The notes beneath the pieces are model-generated. The model saw only the letters and a list, made by a program, of their open reading frames with translations. It did no database searches and was not told the origin of the DNA. A stretch of 55,108 nucleotides of DNA, from NCBI GenBank assembly GCA_017527905.1, contig JAFXPK010000049.1, forward strand, positions 1 to 55,108, in the 5' to 3' direction. Source of the stretch: Paludibacteraceae bacterium (GTDB lineage: Bacteria > Bacteroidota > Bacteroidia > Bacteroidales > Paludibacteraceae). The translations under genes were made by a program, and so were the position numbers. Of this stretch, positions 33,662 to 42,716 are shown piece by piece (the stretch's first letter is position 1; every line of letters starts with the position of its first letter).

Positions 33662-36600
33662 ATGATTGTCAGGAAGTCATTCGTTCATATATTGGCGGCC
33701 CTAGTCGCCATCATGCTCTGCATGCCTGAACTACGGGCAGGTACCAGCCAGCGCATGGAGCGGATGGAGCGTTATTCGGCGGCGGAAGGACTATCGTCCA
33801 ACATGACGCACGGCATGACGGAAGACTCTCTTGGCCACATATGGGTGTGCACGGACTACGGGCTCTCACGTTTCGACGGAAGCCGCTTCAAACGTTTCGA
33901 GAAGGGGGAATACCCCTCCATTCTCCGCAACGATTTCTTCTGTGCCTCAACACAAAAGGACGGTTCCGTGCTCATCGGGAGCTACCTCGGCGTGGCGCTG
34001 AAATACGACGCCCGGAAGGACACCTTCCTCTATATCGCCCCGAAAGAGTTCGAAAAGACCTACTACAAACAGATTTCAGGGTTCTGCTCCAACGTCAAGG
34101 GAGAAACCTACATGTGGACGTCCGGCGGCATCTACCTCTACAACAAGGAGACAGGACGATTCTCCTCGGAAACGCCCATATACGAAATGACCAAGGACAC
34201 GTTCATCTGTTCCATGTACGTGGATCCGGCCAACCGCATCTGGGTATGCACCTACAATTCACTGAAGATCATACAACCCGACGGGAAACTCATCCGAAGG
34301 GATAACCTGGACTTGGGAGAGATGTATGCCAGCAAGGTCATCGCCCTCGACAAGAACCATATCATCATCACCTGCTTCTCCAACAACTTGATCGAATACG
34401 CCCTGACGGACGACGGACAGATCATCGGCTCCAAGAAAATCAGGCTACCTTTCTCCAACATCACCAGCGTACTGAAGGACAGGTCCGGCAGAATATGGTT
34501 CACCACGGACGGAAACGGGCTATGGTACACGGACGAGGAGTTGACGGAGAGAACCAACTTCGTGAACATCAAGCCAGCCGGATACCCAAGCGACGCCATC
34601 AGCAAGCTCTATTGCATATTAGAGTCGAAAGACGGCGACCTATGGATCGGCACCCAAAACACAGGCATTTGGAGATACAAGAGGAACAGGAGCAACCTGA
34701 TCATGTCGTCACAAGACATCCCATTCCCCGAAAAGATGTGCTCCGACTTCATCGAGACCGAAGATGGATCCATCTACGCAGTATCCGACGGTGGCGGACT
34801 ATCATGGATCAGCAACGACCTCAAGTCGTTCGAACAGATACCGGGCAAAGCGGGTGAAAACAACCAGAACGCCCTCAGCATTGCGCAAGAGGTCAACGGC
34901 AAGATATGGATAGCCACCTGGGGCGGGGGCATCCAAATATACGATCCGGAAAGCAAGACCTTCAAGCAAGAGAGATTCGAGGAGCTTAAATCCACACTCA
35001 GCTGTTTCTTCTCCGTCAATATCATGAAAAACAACGAGATATGGATCTGCACGGGAGGTGACGGACTCTATGTGCGGAGGACGGACGAACACTGGGAGAA
35101 GTTCCTGCTGCCTTTCGGCGGTAACGAATATGACATGTGGACCTATGGCGTCACGGAAGGCACCAACGGAACCCGCTGGATCATCACCACACGCTCCATC
35201 TGGAGGGTCAACGGGACCAACCGGAAACCTCTGATTGCGGACATATCCAAGCAAAAGACGCACGACCCTATCTGCATCAACGACGCCGCATGCGACAAGG
35301 CGGGTAACCTCTACGTGGGATGCGACCAAATCATCCTGAAGTTCTCGGAGAACGGAGAACACTGCGACACGCTAGGATTCATTCCGAAAGACAACTACTT
35401 CTCCCTCGAGCTATTGGCCAACGGAGAAATCATAGCCAGAGGAAACAAGGGCATTTACAGAATCGACCTTGAAGGAGAACAATACACCGTCTATCCGTAC
35501 GAGTTCCACGCCAGCGGGACAGGTCGCTTCCGCATCCATGGCTCCATCGCGCTAAAAGACGGGAGGATACTCTTTGGCACCAAGGAGGGATTCATCGTCG
35601 TCAACCTCAAACAAAAAGGGGAAGGCGCCAAGACCCACCACTTCGGTGTGACCTGCGAGACCGTCAACAGCACCCCATACAGGGAGACCGACATCAAGCA
35701 AGTGACCGACGAGGATGGCTCCATCAAAGAGATGACGGTTAAATACGGGCAAACAGACCTGACCTTCCGAGTAGACCTTGTGAACTACTTCCCTAAGGAG
35801 ATTATCTGCGAGTACCAGTTGGAAGGATTGTCGGACAAATGGACGGAAGTGAACAGCGACAGGGGCATCAACTTCTCCTTCATACCATCAGGCAACTACG
35901 TCCTTCACGTACGCAACTATCTGTCAGGCGAAGAAGAATCCGCAGAGGTGAGGGATGTACAAATCACCGTACTACCGCCGTGGTGGCAGACCATCTGGTT
36001 CAAGATCGGCACCTCCCTCCTACTCGCCCTCCTGATAGGCACCATCCTCAACCTACGCATCAGACGGTTGAAGAAAGAGCAAATCGAACTACAGAAGAAG
36101 GTGAAGGAACGCACCCACGAGTTGGACGAGAAGAACGCCGAACTGCGCCTAGTGCTGCAAGACAAAGACCGACTCATCTCCGTCATCGCCCATGACCTGA
36201 AGAACCCGATGTTCGCCATCGTGGGCACGCTGGAGCAGTTGAACAACAAGGAGATCGAGGCGGACAACGAATACAAAAAGACATTGAGGGACGTGCACCA
36301 ATCCGCCGAGACCCTCCAGAACGAGATGGTACGCCTACTCGAATGGGCGAAAGCCAAGAAAGAGGAGATAGAGTGCAAGCACGAGGATGTCAACGTGGGC
36401 AACACGCTGCAGAACCTGGGTTTGCTCTTAGGCGGACTCATCCGCAGCAAGGAGCAGACGCTCGACGTCACCTCGCAGACGGAGAACTGCGCATACGTCG
36501 ACTCCAGGATGTTCAGCACCATCATCCGCAACCTCATCACCAATGCGGTCAAATTCACCCCGAGGGGAGGACGCATCGCACTGTCGGCATGGCAAAGCGC

Positions 36601-37699
36601 AGGAAAGATATACGTCAGCGTCGAAGACAACGGTGTCGGCATGAGCCCAGAGACGTTGGAGCAGATCCGCAACAACGGACATGTGCAAAGCACCCTGGGA
36701 ACGCAGGAAGAGAAAGGCTCCGGACTCGGATTAGGACTCTGCAAGGACTACCTCAAACGCATCAACGGAGAGATGGAGATCTCCAGCACGCTCGGGCAAG
36801 GCACCAAGATCACGATCTCCGTGCCAGCATCCGAACGCAAAGCCGAGGAGGCCATCCTGCACAAGGAAGAGAGCGGAGACGAGCACCTGATAGACAAAGA
36901 GTTGTTGGGAGGCAACACCGCCCTGATCGTGGAAGACGACCCGCTCATCCGGAAGAACATACAGCACACGCTAGAGCGGCACATGACTGTCCTCTCGGCC
37001 AGCAACGGTGCCGAAGCGCTCAACATAGCCAAGGGAAATGAACTGGACATCATCCTAAGTGATGTGGAAATGCCAGAAATGAACGGTATAGAGATGAGCC
37101 GTGAGATGGCCAAGATGGACAACCTCTACGGCGTGCCACTCCTCTTCCTATCCGCCAAGACAGACGAGTCAGACCGACTGATGGGACTCCTGACCGGTGC
37201 GGTGGACTACATCCCTAAGCCATTCAGTTCGAGCGAGTTACTCATCAAAATCAACAACATTCTGAGCAACCGTAGGAAGCAACAGATACGCATCCTGCAG
37301 CAGAACATCAGCACAATGTCCTCTGGAAGCGAGAAGGTGGAAGGAACAGGGAAAGAGGGAGAAGAGGAAAAAGAGGAGAAGATGAATCCATTCCTGCAGA
37401 GGATGGTGGACGAGATCGCCAAGAACTACAAGGAGAGCAACTTCTCCATCGAGACCTTGGCGGAGACGCTCAACGTAAGCCAATCGACATTAGCCAGAAA
37501 GATAAAATCCATCACAGGGAAGACCCCAATCGAGATACTCGTCGAGTACAGATTGAACGCCGCCCTCTCATTGCTGAAATCGAACGAGGAAGGACTGCAA
37601 ATCAACGAGATAGCCTACGAATGCGGTTTCACCGACCCTGCCTATTTCACAAGGAAATTCAAGGAGTTCTTCGGGTATACGCCAAGAACGGTGAAATAG
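33662..37699 (+). CDS. hybrid two-component system sensor/regulator (one-protein HTCS)
   Basis: 1345 residues, a full-length HTCS. Order: signal peptide (1-26); two seven-bladed periplasmic propellers of Reg_prop repeats (about 35-670; S-L-G-H-I-W-V-C-T-D, D-R-S-G-R-I-W-F-T-T); Y_Y_Y domain (about 690-770); membrane helix (about 775-797); dimerisation helix with phospho-His844 (H-D-L-K-N-P); ATPase with N961 (N-A-V-K-F-T), D-N-G-V-G-M and G-S-G-L-G-L-G-L; receiver (about 1085-1200) with phospho-Asp1134 (S-D-V-E-M-P); AraC-type HTH (about 1245-1345). All catalytic residues are intact. Such proteins usually sense a glycan breakdown product and drive an adjacent susC/D locus; none is nearby. Confidence 0.95.
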   Translation: MIVRKSFVHILAALVAIMLCMPELRAGTSQRMERMERYSAAEGLSSNMTHGMTEDSLGHIWVCTDYGLSRFDGSRFKRFEKGEYPSILRNDFFCASTQKDGSVLIGSYLGVALKYDARKDTFLYIAPKEFEKTYYKQISGFCSNVKGETYMWTSGGIYLYNKETGRFSSETPIYEMTKDTFICSMYVDPANRIWVCTYNSLKIIQPDGKLIRRDNLDLGEMYASKVIALDKNHIIITCFSNNLIEYALTDDGQIIGSKKIRLPFSNITSVLKDRSGRIWFTTDGNGLWYTDEELTERTNFVNIKPAGYPSDAISKLYCILESKDGDLWIGTQNTGIWRYKRNRSNLIMSSQDIPFPEKMCSDFIETEDGSIYAVSDGGGLSWISNDLKSFEQIPGKAGENNQNALSIAQEVNGKIWIATWGGGIQIYDPESKTFKQERFEELKSTLSCFFSVNIMKNNEIWICTGGDGLYVRRTDEHWEKFLLPFGGNEYDMWTYGVTEGTNGTRWIITTRSIWRVNGTNRKPLIADISKQKTHDPICINDAACDKAGNLYVGCDQIILKFSENGEHCDTLGFIPKDNYFSLELLANGEIIARGNKGIYRIDLEGEQYTVYPYEFHASGTGRFRIHGSIALKDGRILFGTKEGFIVVNLKQKGEGAKTHHFGVTCETVNSTPYRETDIKQVTDEDGSIKEMTVKYGQTDLTFRVDLVNYFPKEIICEYQLEGLSDKWTEVNSDRGINFSFIPSGNYVLHVRNYLSGEEESAEVRDVQITVLPPWWQTIWFKIGTSLLLALLIGTILNLRIRRLKKEQIELQKKVKERTHELDEKNAELRLVLQDKDRLISVIAHDLKNPMFAIVGTLEQLNNKEIEADNEYKKTLRDVHQSAETLQNEMVRLLEWAKAKKEEIECKHEDVNVGNTLQNLGLLLGGLIRSKEQTLDVTSQTENCAYVDSRMFSTIIRNLITNAVKFTPRGGRIALSAWQSAGKIYVSVEDNGVGMSPETLEQIRNNGHVQSTLGTQEEKGSGLGLGLCKDYLKRINGEMEISSTLGQGTKITISVPASERKAEEAILHKEESGDEHLIDKELLGGNTALIVEDDPLIRKNIQHTLERHMTVLSASNGAEALNIAKGNELDIILSDVEMPEMNGIEMSREMAKMDNLYGVPLLFLSAKTDESDRLMGLLTGAVDYIPKPFSSSELLIKINNILSNRRKQQIRILQQNISTMSSGSEKVEGTGKEGEEEKEEKMNPFLQRMVDEIAKNYKESNFSIETLAETLNVSQSTLARKIKSITGKTPIEILVEYRLNAALSLLKSNEEGLQINEIAYECGFTDPAYFTRKFKEFFGYTPRTVK

Positions 37700-37740
37700 A
37701 ATTATGAATTTTGAAACGGCAGTTCGACGAAGTCAATTAT
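37700..37740. repeat. intergenic repeat containing AGTTCGACGAAGTCAATT
   Basis: AATTATGAATTTTGAAACGG followed by CAGTTCGACGAAGTCAATTA. Relatives occur at 39281-39330, 39484-39530, 42480-42530 and 42661-42716, and a weak one at 24683-24722. Confidence 0.7.
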
Positions 37741-37761
37741 AGGTCTGCTTGGTTTTAATAG

Positions 37762-37968
37762 CAAATCGTAAATAGTTAAGGGTACTATACTGTTCATTGT
37801 CCGCCCCGAAGGGGCATAACATTATCTAGCCCAGGGCAACACCCTGGGAAATCATGAATATCCATCCGGTTCATTATCCGCCCTGAAAGGGCAACACATA
37901 TATAGCCTAAGGCATCGCCCTGGGGATTAATGAACCCGCAAATCGTAAATAGTTAAATAGTAAATAAC
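37762..37968. repeat. composite repeat block: two GC-rich palindromic units between AT-rich repeats
   Basis: AT repeats at 37762-37779 and 37939-37968 (CAAATCGTAAATAGTTAA) flank two double-hairpin units at 37791-37850 and 37871-37927 (GCCCCGAAGGGGC / CCCAGGGCAACACCCTGGG; GCCCTGAAAGGGC / AAGGCATCGCCCTGGGG). This fills the 303-nt gap between the HTCS and yqgF. Confidence 0.8.
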
Positions 37969-38002
37969 CAAATACGGCAAAAATTCGTAAATTCGCGGAC
38001 GT

Positions 38003-38425
38003 ATGGGTAGGATAATGGCCATAGATTACGGAAGGAAGAGAGTGGGTGTCGCGGTGACCGACCCATGTCAGATCATTGCGAACGGTTTATGCACCGTTCC
38101 CGCCAACGACATACTCCGTTTCATCGAGGAATACACAAAGAAAGAGTCCGTCGAGCTCATCGTGGTGGGGCAGCCCAAGACCATGAAAAACGAGCCGTCG
38201 GAGTCGATGAGGTACATCACCCCCTTCGTCAACGCACTGAAAAAAAGATTGCCGCAGATACCCATCACCATGTACGACGAGCGCTTCACCTCCGTATTAG
38301 CCCACAAGACCATGCTCGACGGAGGGCTGAAGAAGAAGGACCGGCAAGACAAAGCCCTGGTGGACGAGATAAGCGCCACCATCATCCTGCAATCCTACAT
38401 GGAGAGCAAGAAATTCACGATGTGA
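38003..38425 (+). CDS. ruvX: YqgF/RuvX-type Holliday-junction resolvase-like nuclease
   Basis: 140 residues, standard length. The RNase H-like fold motifs are all present: A-I-D-Y-G-R-K-R-V-G-V-A (about 6-17, catalytic Asp8), V-V-G-Q-P-K-T-M (about 54-61), D-E-R-F-T-S (about 91-96), and the C-terminal D-x-x-A-A/S segment (D-E-I-S-A-T-I-I-L-Q, about 121-130). Family members process 16S rRNA 5' ends or resolve junctions. Upstream of def in a housekeeping operon. Confidence 0.92.
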   Translation: MGRIMAIDYGRKRVGVAVTDPCQIIANGLCTVPANDILRFIEEYTKKESVELIVVGQPKTMKNEPSESMRYITPFVNALKKRLPQIPITMYDERFTSVLAHKTMLDGGLKKKDRQDKALVDEISATIILQSYMESKKFTM

Positions 38426-38449
38426 GAATAAACAAAACATTATAAGAAA

Positions 38450-39004
38450 ATGATATATCCCATAGTCGTATACGGTTGTCCCGTGTTGAGAGAAGAGACG
38501 AAAGAGATCACGTCGGACTACCCTAACATCAAGCAATTAGCGGAAGACATGTTCGCCACGATGTACAATGCGGAAGGCATTGGGCTTGCGGCACCACAGA
38601 TCGGATTATCCATCCGCATGTTCGTCATAGACTTGGAAGTGTTGGCGGAGGACGACCCGCAATTCAAAGGATTCAAGAAGGTGTTCATCAACCCTCAGAT
38701 CGTCGAATACGGAGAGGAGATGGAGACGTGCGACGAAGGCTGCCTCAGCCTACCAGGCATCAGCGAGAGCGTGAAGCGTCCGACCAAGATACGCATCCAG
38801 TACCTCGACGAGGATATGCAACCGCACGACGAGGTGTACGAGAAGTACAAGGCGAGGGTCATCCAGCACGAATACGACCACTTGGAGGGGAAAGTATTCA
38901 TCGACAGGATTTCCCCTATCAGACGCCAGATGAACCGAGGCAAGCTGACCAGCATGGTCAACGGCAAGATAAGATGCAGGTACAGGATAAAGACTGTCAA
39001 ATGA
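38450..39004 (+). CDS. def: peptide deformylase
   Basis: 184 residues. All three family motifs are present: G-I-G-L-A-A-P-Q (about 43-50), E-G-C-L-S-L-P (about 97-103; Cys is a metal ligand), and H-E-Y-D-H-L-E-G (about 144-151; two His ligands and catalytic Glu). Removes the formyl group from nascent proteins. Its stop overlaps the next ATG (ATGA). Confidence 0.96.
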   Translation: MIYPIVVYGCPVLREETKEITSDYPNIKQLAEDMFATMYNAEGIGLAAPQIGLSIRMFVIDLEVLAEDDPQFKGFKKVFINPQIVEYGEEMETCDEGCLSLPGISESVKRPTKIRIQYLDEDMQPHDEVYEKYKARVIQHEYDHLEGKVFIDRISPIRRQMNRGKLTSMVNGKIRCRYRIKTVK

Positions 39005-39273
39005 TACATTTAGCCGACATAAAAAAACTCATCACGGAAGAGCGATTCGCGGATGCGGAAGAGCAACTGAAGCTATACATCGACGGGAACCCGAACGATG
39101 AGGCCGCACATTTCCTCATGGGCAACCTCCACCGGAAGAGGGAAGACTGGCAAGGTGCGCTGAACGAGTACCAAGCGGCGATAGACATCAACCCCGAATC
39201 GCCCGCCCGCATGGCCTACGACGCCATACAGGAGGTGCTGGCGTTCTACAACAAGGACATGTTCAACCAATAG
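39001..39273 (+). CDS. small TPR protein
   Basis: 90 residues from the ATG at 39001, coupled to def by an ATGA overlap. Two tetratricopeptide units: F-A-D-A-E-E-Q-L-K-L-Y-I-D-G-N-P (about 15-30) and E-A-A-H-F-L-M-G-N-L-H-R-K-R-E-D-W-Q-G-A-L (about 34-54). Binding scaffold; function unknown. Confidence 0.85.
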   Translation: MIHLADIKKLITEERFADAEEQLKLYIDGNPNDEAAHFLMGNLHRKREDWQGALNEYQAAIDINPESPARMAYDAIQEVLAFYNKDMFNQ

Positions 39274-39280
39274 TTAAGGG

Positions 39281-39530
39281 TTGAAAATTATGAATTTTGA
39301 ATTAAGAAACGATAGTTCGACAAGACAATTGAATGAGCACGTTTCCTTTCATGATGTCCAATTCCTGAGCCCCTTGGGGGCGACATCCCCCAGGCAGGGG
39401 TGTTAACCCCTGTACGCTAGGCGATGCATGTGGACACAGCCCTGAAAGGGCGAAACATATATAGCCTAGGCCAACACCCTAGGAAATTATGAAACGGCAG
39501 TTCGACGAAGTCAATTTTGAATTAAGTTAA
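39281..39530. repeat. composite intergenic repeat block
   Basis: Two AGTTCGACGAAGTC-type repeats (39281-39330 with AGTTCGACAAGACAATT, 39484-39530) enclose GC-rich palindromic units (39366-39484; CCCCTTGGGGGC, CAGGGGTGTTAACCCCTG, GCCCTGAAAGGGC, CCTAGG...CCTAGG). This explains most of the 335-nt gap 39274-39608. Confidence 0.8.
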
Positions 39531-39573
39531 CATTTTTTCCGGCAAGAGGCAAGGATATTAATCTCCAAAGGGG

Positions 39574-39581
39574 TAAATTTG
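39574..39581 (+). promoter_or_regulatory. -7 box TAAATTTG of the DUF1599-tpiA operon
   Basis: TAnnTTTG followed by CC, 28 nt before the GTG start at 39609. Confidence 0.45.
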
Positions 39582-39608
39582 CCGTGGTAACAGAAAAAAG
39601 AGAAAAGA

Positions 39609-40148
39609 GTGGATACGAAAGAACAATTCGAGGCGGTAATAGCCGTATGCAAGGACATCTACAGCAAGAAGCTGCAGGATTACGGGGCCGCATGGCGCAT
39701 CATGCGTCCGGCATCCATCACCGACCAGATATTCATCAAAGCGAACCGGATCCGCACCCTGGAAGTGAAGGGAGAGGCGAAGGTGAACGAAGGCATACGT
39801 CCGGAGCTCATCGGCATCGTGAACTACGGCATCATGGGAATGATTCAGTTGGAGAAGGGGTATTCCGAGTCGTCGGACCTCACTCCTCAGGAGGCCATCG
39901 ACCTCTACGACAAGCACATGAAGAAGACCGTCGACTTGATGTTGGCGAAGAACCACGACTACGACGAGGCATGGCGCTCCATGCGCACCACCTCCTACAC
40001 CGACCTCATCCTCATGAAGCTCTACCGCACCAAGCAAATAGAAGACAACCAGAACAAAACACTCATATCCGAAGGGATTGAGGCGAACTATATGGACATG
40101 GTGAACTACGCTTTGTTCGGTCTGATAAAAATAGATTTTAAAGACTAA
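39609..40148 (+). CDS. DUF1599 protein
   Basis: 179 residues starting at a GTG. The beginning (M-D-T-K-E-Q-F) matches the family start and no ATG lies nearby. Two copies of the same module: K-L-Q-D-Y-G-A-A-W-R-I-M-R (about 21-33) and K-N-H-D-Y-D-E-A-W-R-S-M-R (about 112-124), each followed by T-D-x-I-x-x-K. The DYGxAW pattern resembles all-alpha NTP-pyrophosphatase-like helices. Function unknown. First gene of the conserved DUF1599 / DoxX-thioredoxin / tpiA operon. Confidence 0.88.
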   Translation: MDTKEQFEAVIAVCKDIYSKKLQDYGAAWRIMRPASITDQIFIKANRIRTLEVKGEAKVNEGIRPELIGIVNYGIMGMIQLEKGYSESSDLTPQEAIDLYDKHMKKTVDLMLAKNHDYDEAWRSMRTTSYTDLILMKLYRTKQIEDNQNKTLISEGIEANYMDMVNYALFGLIKIDFKD

Positions 40149-40178
40149 GGGAATAATTTTTTTAGTAATTTTGGAAGC

Positions 40179-41459
40179 ATGAAAGATAGTGTAAAAAGCA
40201 AGATAGTTGTCATAGCGAGAATACTATTAGGATTAGTTTTCGTCTTCTCCGGATACGTGAAGGCGGTAGATCCACTAGGGTCAACTTACAAGATACAAGA
40301 CTACATGGAGGCGATGGGTTTGGACTTTTTCGCCCCGATCGCATTGGTAATCGGCATCGGCCTAGCCGCCTTCGAGTTCCTGATCGGTATATGCTTGGTG
40401 TTAGGCACCAACCTCAAATCCACCTCCATACTGGCCATCATCATGATGTGCTTCATGACCCCGCTCACGCTCTGGATCGCCATAGCGGACCCCGTGTCGG
40501 ACTGCGGCTGCTTCGGCGACGCATTGGTCATCAGCAACTGGCAGACCTTCTGGAAGAACATCGTGCTCATGGCACTCGCCATCCTCGTATACAAATGGAA
40601 GGAATATAGTCCGAAACTCTTCTCGGAGCGCACCGAGTGGTTAATAGCCATTTGCGCAGGCTCGTTCTCCATACTGCTCTCCATCTACTGCTACTTCAAC
40701 CTGCCGATCATCGACTTCCGTCCTTACAAGAACGGAACCAACATCATAAAGGCGATGGAAGTGCCGGAAGGAGCGGAAGAAGACGAATTCGAGACGATAC
40801 TGGTGTACGAGAAGGACGGTGAGCAGAAAGAGTTCTCCTTGGACAATTATCCGAAAGACGACAACTCATGGACCTTCGTGGACTCAAAGCACAAATTGAT
40901 CAAGAAAGGATTCGAACCGCCTATCCATGACTTCTCCATGGAACACCCAGACGACGGGGACATCACGGAGGAAGTGTTGAACAAGAAAGGCTACACCTTC
41001 CTGATGGTATGCTACCGAGTAGAGAAAGCGTTGACCGACAAACGGAAGGAGATCAACAGCATCTACCAATATGCGCAACAGAACGGATACGGTTTCTATT
41101 GCATGACAGCCACAGGATTGGAGACCGACGAAATGAAGGAATTCAAGACAGAGATGGGCTACAGCGCAGAGGGTGGCTACCCGATCGTCAACACGGACGA
41201 AATCACGCTGAAGACCATCGTGCGCTCCAACCCGGGATTGGTACTGATCAAGGATGGTGTGGTCGTGAACAAATGGAGCAACAAGAACTTCCCTAAGTTC
41301 AACGATCCATTGGAGCAGTCTCACCTAGGAGAAATACAACAACCAAACGAGTGGGGAATGGTGATAAAATCATTCGGAGCTTTCTTGGCGGTCATCGCCT
41401 TCGTCTTCGCCATGGATTGGATCATATCCTTCGCTTTGGGCAGAAAAAAGAAGAAATAA
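40179..41459 (+). CDS. DoxX/MauE-like membrane protein with thioredoxin-like C-terminus (BT_3928 family)
   Basis: 426 residues. Helices in the first 190 residues carry the DoxX/MauE pattern (L-G-L-V-F-V-F-S-G-Y-V-K-A-V-D-P; D-C-G-C-F-G-D-A-L; five helices including about 10-28, 47-68, 76-93, 117-134, 151-172). A periplasmic thioredoxin-fold-like region follows (about 250-375; Y-T-F-L-M-V-C-Y; N-P-G-L-V-L-I-K-D-G), then a last helix (about 395-418). No C-x-x-C in that region. Likely linked to periplasmic disulfide or quinone redox chemistry; role unproven. The TAATTTTG box 5 nt before the ATG may be chance. Confidence 0.85.
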   Translation: MKDSVKSKIVVIARILLGLVFVFSGYVKAVDPLGSTYKIQDYMEAMGLDFFAPIALVIGIGLAAFEFLIGICLVLGTNLKSTSILAIIMMCFMTPLTLWIAIADPVSDCGCFGDALVISNWQTFWKNIVLMALAILVYKWKEYSPKLFSERTEWLIAICAGSFSILLSIYCYFNLPIIDFRPYKNGTNIIKAMEVPEGAEEDEFETILVYEKDGEQKEFSLDNYPKDDNSWTFVDSKHKLIKKGFEPPIHDFSMEHPDDGDITEEVLNKKGYTFLMVCYRVEKALTDKRKEINSIYQYAQQNGYGFYCMTATGLETDEMKEFKTEMGYSAEGGYPIVNTDEITLKTIVRSNPGLVLIKDGVVVNKWSNKNFPKFNDPLEQSHLGEIQQPNEWGMVIKSFGAFLAVIAFVFAMDWIISFALGRKKKK

Positions 41460-41492
41460 AAACATTTACACAATCATTAATAATTCATTACA

Positions 41493-42248
41493 ATGAGAAA
41501 GAATATCGTTGCAGGAAACTGGAAAATGAACAAGACACTCCAAGAGGGTCTTGAGTTGGCAAAGGGCTTGGACGCCGCTTTGAAGGGTAAGAAACTGAAT
41601 TGCGATGTCATCATCGGCACCCCATTCATCCACTTGGCAAGCGTAGCCGCTGCCATCGACACTAAGGTGATCGCAGTTTCCGCTGAGAACTGTGCAGACA
41701 AAGAGTCTGGCGCATTCACTGGCGAGGTTTCCGCCGCTATGGTTAAATCAACAGGTGCGGAGTACGTTATCTTGGGTCACTCTGAGCGTCGTGAGTACTA
41801 CCACGAGACTCCAGAGATCCTGAAGGAGAAAGTCCTCTTGGCCTTGAAGAACGGTTTGAAGGTTATCTTCTGCATCGGCGAGAGCTTGGCAGAGCGTGAG
41901 GCTAACAAACAAAACGCAGTCGTTAAGGCTGAGTTGGAGGGTTCAGTATTCAACTTGTCCGCAGAGGACTTCGCTAAGATCACCATCGCTTACGAGCCAA
42001 TCTGGGCAATCGGAACAGGCAAGACCGCTACGGCTGACCAAGCTGAGGAAATCCACGCATACATCCGTTCTTGCGTAGCTGACAAATATGGCAAGGAAGT
42101 TGCTGAGAACACTTCTATCCTTTACGGAGGTTCTTGCAAGGCTTCCAACGCTCCTGAGTTGTTCGCTAAGCCTGACATCGACGGTGGTTTGATCGGTGGC
42201 GCTTCTTTGAAGGTTGAGGATTTCTGCGGCATCATCAACGCATTCTGA
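41493..42248 (+). CDS. tpiA: triosephosphate isomerase
   Basis: 251 residues, standard length. N-W-K-M-N-K (about 8-13, catalytic Lys), G-H-S-E-R-R (about 93-98, catalytic His), [11 protein letters not shown] (about 167-177, catalytic Glu) and the phosphate loop G-G-S-C-K / G-G-A-S-L are all present. Interconverts glyceraldehyde-3-phosphate and dihydroxyacetone phosphate. Last gene of the operon, with codon use that differs from its neighbours in a way typical of highly expressed genes. Confidence 0.98.
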   Translation: MRKNIVAGNWKMNKTLQEGLELAKGLDAALKGKKLNCDVIIGTPFIHLASVAAAIDTKVIAVSAENCADKESGAFTGEVSAAMVKSTGAEYVILGHSERREYYHETPEILKEKVLLALKNGLKVIFCIGESLAEREANKQNAVVKAELEGSVFNLSAEDFAKITIAYEPIWAIGTGKTATADQAEEIHAYIRSCVADKYGKEVAENTSILYGGSCKASNAPELFAKPDIDGGLIGGASLKVEDFCGIINAF

Positions 42249-42274
42249 TCCTAACCTATCAAATGATCATAACG

Positions 42275-42306
42275 AAAAAGGGCGGACAATATGTCCGCCC
42301 TTTTTT
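42275..42306 (+). terminator. rho-independent terminator of tpiA
   Basis: AAAAAGGGCGGACA-ATA-TGTCCGCCCTTTTTT: a long perfect stem with a T run, 26 nt after the stop. Confidence 0.9.
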
Positions 42307-42316
42307 CGTCATAATT

Positions 42317-42716
42317 TCCTAGGGCGTTGCCCTGGGCTATATATGTTTCGCCCTTTCAGGGCTGGCAATGAACCAGACGGGCATTCACGAGTCCCCAGGG
42401 CGATGCCCTGGGCTATATAATGTTATGCCCTTTCAGGGCTCAGTTATGCGCATCGTACAAGGAAATGCACTCCCTTCAATTCTTAATTCATAATTCAAAA
42501 TTGACTTCGTCGAACTATCGTTTCATAATTATCTATGTTTCGCCCTTTCAGGGCTATATCCACACGCATCGCCTAGCACACAGGGGTTAACACCCCTGCC
42601 TGGAGGATGTCGCCCCGTTGGGGCTTAGGTCATGCGCATCGCGCAGAGACGCTCGTCCTTCAATTCTTAATTGACTACGTCGAACTGACGTTTCAAAATT
42701 CAAAATTCTTAATTCT
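42317..42716. repeat. composite intergenic repeat block
   Basis: Two units of the GC-rich double hairpin (42317-42364 and 42393-42441), a third arrangement at 42540-42627 (GCCCTTTCAGGGC, CAGGGGTTAACACCCCTG, GCCCCGTTGGGGC), and two AGTTCGACGAAGTC-type repeats in reverse orientation (42480-42530, 42661-42716). This fills the gap between tpiA and the repeat protein, and the last copy runs to within its stop region. Confidence 0.8.

Noticed and set aside
33662..37699. A polysaccharide-utilisation locus around the hybrid two-component gene
   Set aside because: No susC/susD pair or carbohydrate-active enzyme is present on either side within the window.
38728..39000. Extension of the TPR protein frame into def
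   Set aside because: The residues are a frameshifted shadow of peptide deformylase; the TPR repeats start after the ATG at 39001.
42317..42441. Palindromic repeats read as a CRISPR array
   Set aside because: Units are irregularly spaced, each is itself a hairpin pair, and there are no uniform spacers or cas genes.
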